Below are positions 63,166 to 64,000 of a stretch of 64,000 nucleotides of DNA, in pieces. Position numbers and translations under genes: made by a program. The notes below the pieces were generated by a model. That model had not been told where the DNA came from. It searched no databases and saw only the letters and a program-made list of their open reading frames with translations. Each line of letters opens with the position of its first letter. Position 1 is the stretch's first letter. Where the stretch lies: contig JAJRQC010000069.1 of NCBI GenBank assembly GCA_024280455.1, positions 21,356 to 85,355 of the forward strand. Direction: 5' to 3'. The DNA comes from Deltaproteobacteria bacterium. Lineage in GTDB: Bacteria; Desulfobacterota; Desulfobulbia; Desulfobulbales; Desulfobulbaceae.

Positions 63166-64000
63166 TCAGGATTCGCTGGTCTTTAACTCGCTGCGAAGAG
63201 AATCAAACTCCTCTTTCAAGGCGGAGCGCAGGTCGTCAAAACCGGATCGTACTTCTGATGTAACCTGCGTAAGGTTTTCCGGGGTCGGAGTTGTTGTACT
63301 CTCTGGAGTGGGTTGATCTTTAAGGAGGCTCTGCATCATATTTTTCTGCCAATCGGTAAAGCGGTTGATCGCTGTGACCAGAACCTCAGAGGACGCGTCT
63401 TCACTCTCTATCTGCCGGCGCAGGTAGTCCGTCAGGTCAGTCGTTCCATCAGGGAGAGTGTCTGCCTCCTCAGGAATCAAGGTCAGTACGGATTGAAGCA
63501 GCTGCAGTAAAACTGTTCGTCCTGTTGTCCTTTCCGGTTCTTCCTGCAGTCGTTGAACGCGGTTTTTACTCTCTTTGAGTTGTTCTGCTGAAGGCCTTAC
63601 GGCAAAGGCGGCGAGGCTGACGGCAAGAGCCTGCAGGGACTCTGTACGTTCTTCCCCGGGTTCATCGAACATTGCCGGTTCTTCGTCAGCACCGAAGAAG
63701 GCTTCAAGCTTGTCGTCAAGCTCAGCAGTGGGTTCTCCGTCAAGGGCGGCAACCGTTTCGTCTTCGTTAACCCCATCTCCTTCATCGGCTTCGGCGAGCG
63801 CCGGCGCAACCAGGAAATCTTCCTCTTCTTCAAGGAGCTCTTCTGCTGTTTCCGTTTCTTCTACAACCGTCTCGGGTTCATCGTCGGTACCGAAGAAGGC
63901 ATCGAGTTTGTCGTCAATCTCAGCAGTGGGCTCTCCATCAAGAGTTACCATCGTTTCGTCTTCGTCAAACCCTCCCTCTTCGTCGGTATCCGACAGTGCC
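63166..64000 (-). CDS. Acidic repeat-containing protein, C-terminal part (runs off the window)
   Basis: The frame is open to the window end, giving at least 277 residues; the N terminus lies outside. It contains at least two copies of an acidic unit, E-D-E-T-x-x-x-L-D-G-E-P-T-A-E-[IL]-D-D-K-L-[DE]-A-F-F-G-x-D-[DE]-E-P, spaced about 67 residues, separated by Glu-rich linker. A helical domain (LQALAVSLAAFAVRPSAEQL, TVLLQLLQSVLTLIP) and a charged C-terminal coiled coil (FDDLRSALKEEFDSLRSEL) follow. I do not recognise it; a cytoplasmic scaffold or regulatory protein is a guess. Confidence 0.7.
   Translation of the reverse strand, partial: ALSDTDEEGGFDEDETMVTLDGEPTAEIDDKLDAFFGTDDEPETVVEETETAEELLEEEEDFLVAPALAEADEGDGVNEDETVAALDGEPTAELDDKLEAFFGADEEPAMFDEPGEERTESLQALAVSLAAFAVRPSAEQLKESKNRVQRLQEEPERTTGRTVLLQLLQSVLTLIPEEADTLPDGTTDLTDYLRRQIESEDASSEVLVTAINRFTDWQKNMMQSLLKDQPTPESTTTPTPENLTQVTSEVRSGFDDLRSALKEEFDSLRSELKTSES

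Overview
The window looks like a chromosomal stretch of an anaerobic sulfur-metabolising bacterium of the Desulfobacterota, most likely the Desulfobulbales. This is inferred from gene content: a heterodisulfide-reductase-like bifurcating hydrogenase operon, a tungsten aldehyde:ferredoxin oxidoreductase, two predicted selenoproteins, heme-containing DUF3365 sensors, and PAS-rich sigma-54 signalling. No rRNA, tRNA, CRISPR array, prophage or intact insertion sequence was seen. Several families of short dispersed palindromic repeats lie between genes.

Layout. 0.3-3.5 kb: universal stress protein, DASS-type anion transporter and CBS protein (minus strand). 3.8-13.9 kb: a minus-strand operon reading HTH protein, HdrCB-like protein, HdrA, MvhD, MvhG, MvhA, zinc-ribbon protein, HypF. 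Two of its genes are cut in a simple ORF scan by an in-frame TGA exactly where family members carry a redox or metal-binding Cys/Sec. They are reconstructed here as selenocysteine proteins: HdrA at 9166-12222 and MvhA at 6354-7796. A truncated hydrogenase maturation protease lies upstream of the HTH gene. 14.3-17.0 kb: tungsten AOR with a MoaD/ThiS-like protein and a newly noticed 52-residue ORF. 17.4-22.5 kb: ferredoxin, alanine racemase, ArgS (bracketed by inverted copies of a 133-bp repeat) and a GNAT acetyltransferase. 22.7-25.2 kb: secA, split by an in-frame TAA. 25.2-37.2 kb: mechanosensitive channel, PPK2, rhodanese-like protein, phosphodiesterase, cardiolipin synthase, ArgJ, ClC channel and two roadblock-type proteins. 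37.6-44.5 kb: a signalling block with two DUF3365 heme sensors, a receiver/kinase hybrid lacking its phospho-acceptor His, and a four-PAS sigma-54 activator.

45.0-54.4 kb: aminotransferase, MORN-repeat protein, then a tightly packed set (M20 amidohydrolase, YbdK-type glutamate-cysteine ligase, gamma-glutamyltransferase, two YejB/YejE-like permeases) that suggests handling of gamma-glutamyl or other small peptides. 54.4-63.0 kb: a NosL-centred locus with two LolD-like ATPases, two FtsX-like permeases, a frameshifted thioredoxin-fold lipoprotein, a CxxCH beta-propeller protein and two unrecognised membrane proteins. This is the best candidate for an undescribed system, probably for assembly or trafficking of an extracytoplasmic metal or thiol cofactor. 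The window ends inside an acidic repeat protein.

How the genes work together (inference). The Hdr-Mvh operon would couple H2 oxidation or evolution to ferredoxin and a disulfide-type acceptor. The ferredoxin and AOR genes nearby fit the same electron pool. All functional calls come from reading motifs by eye; no database search was possible.
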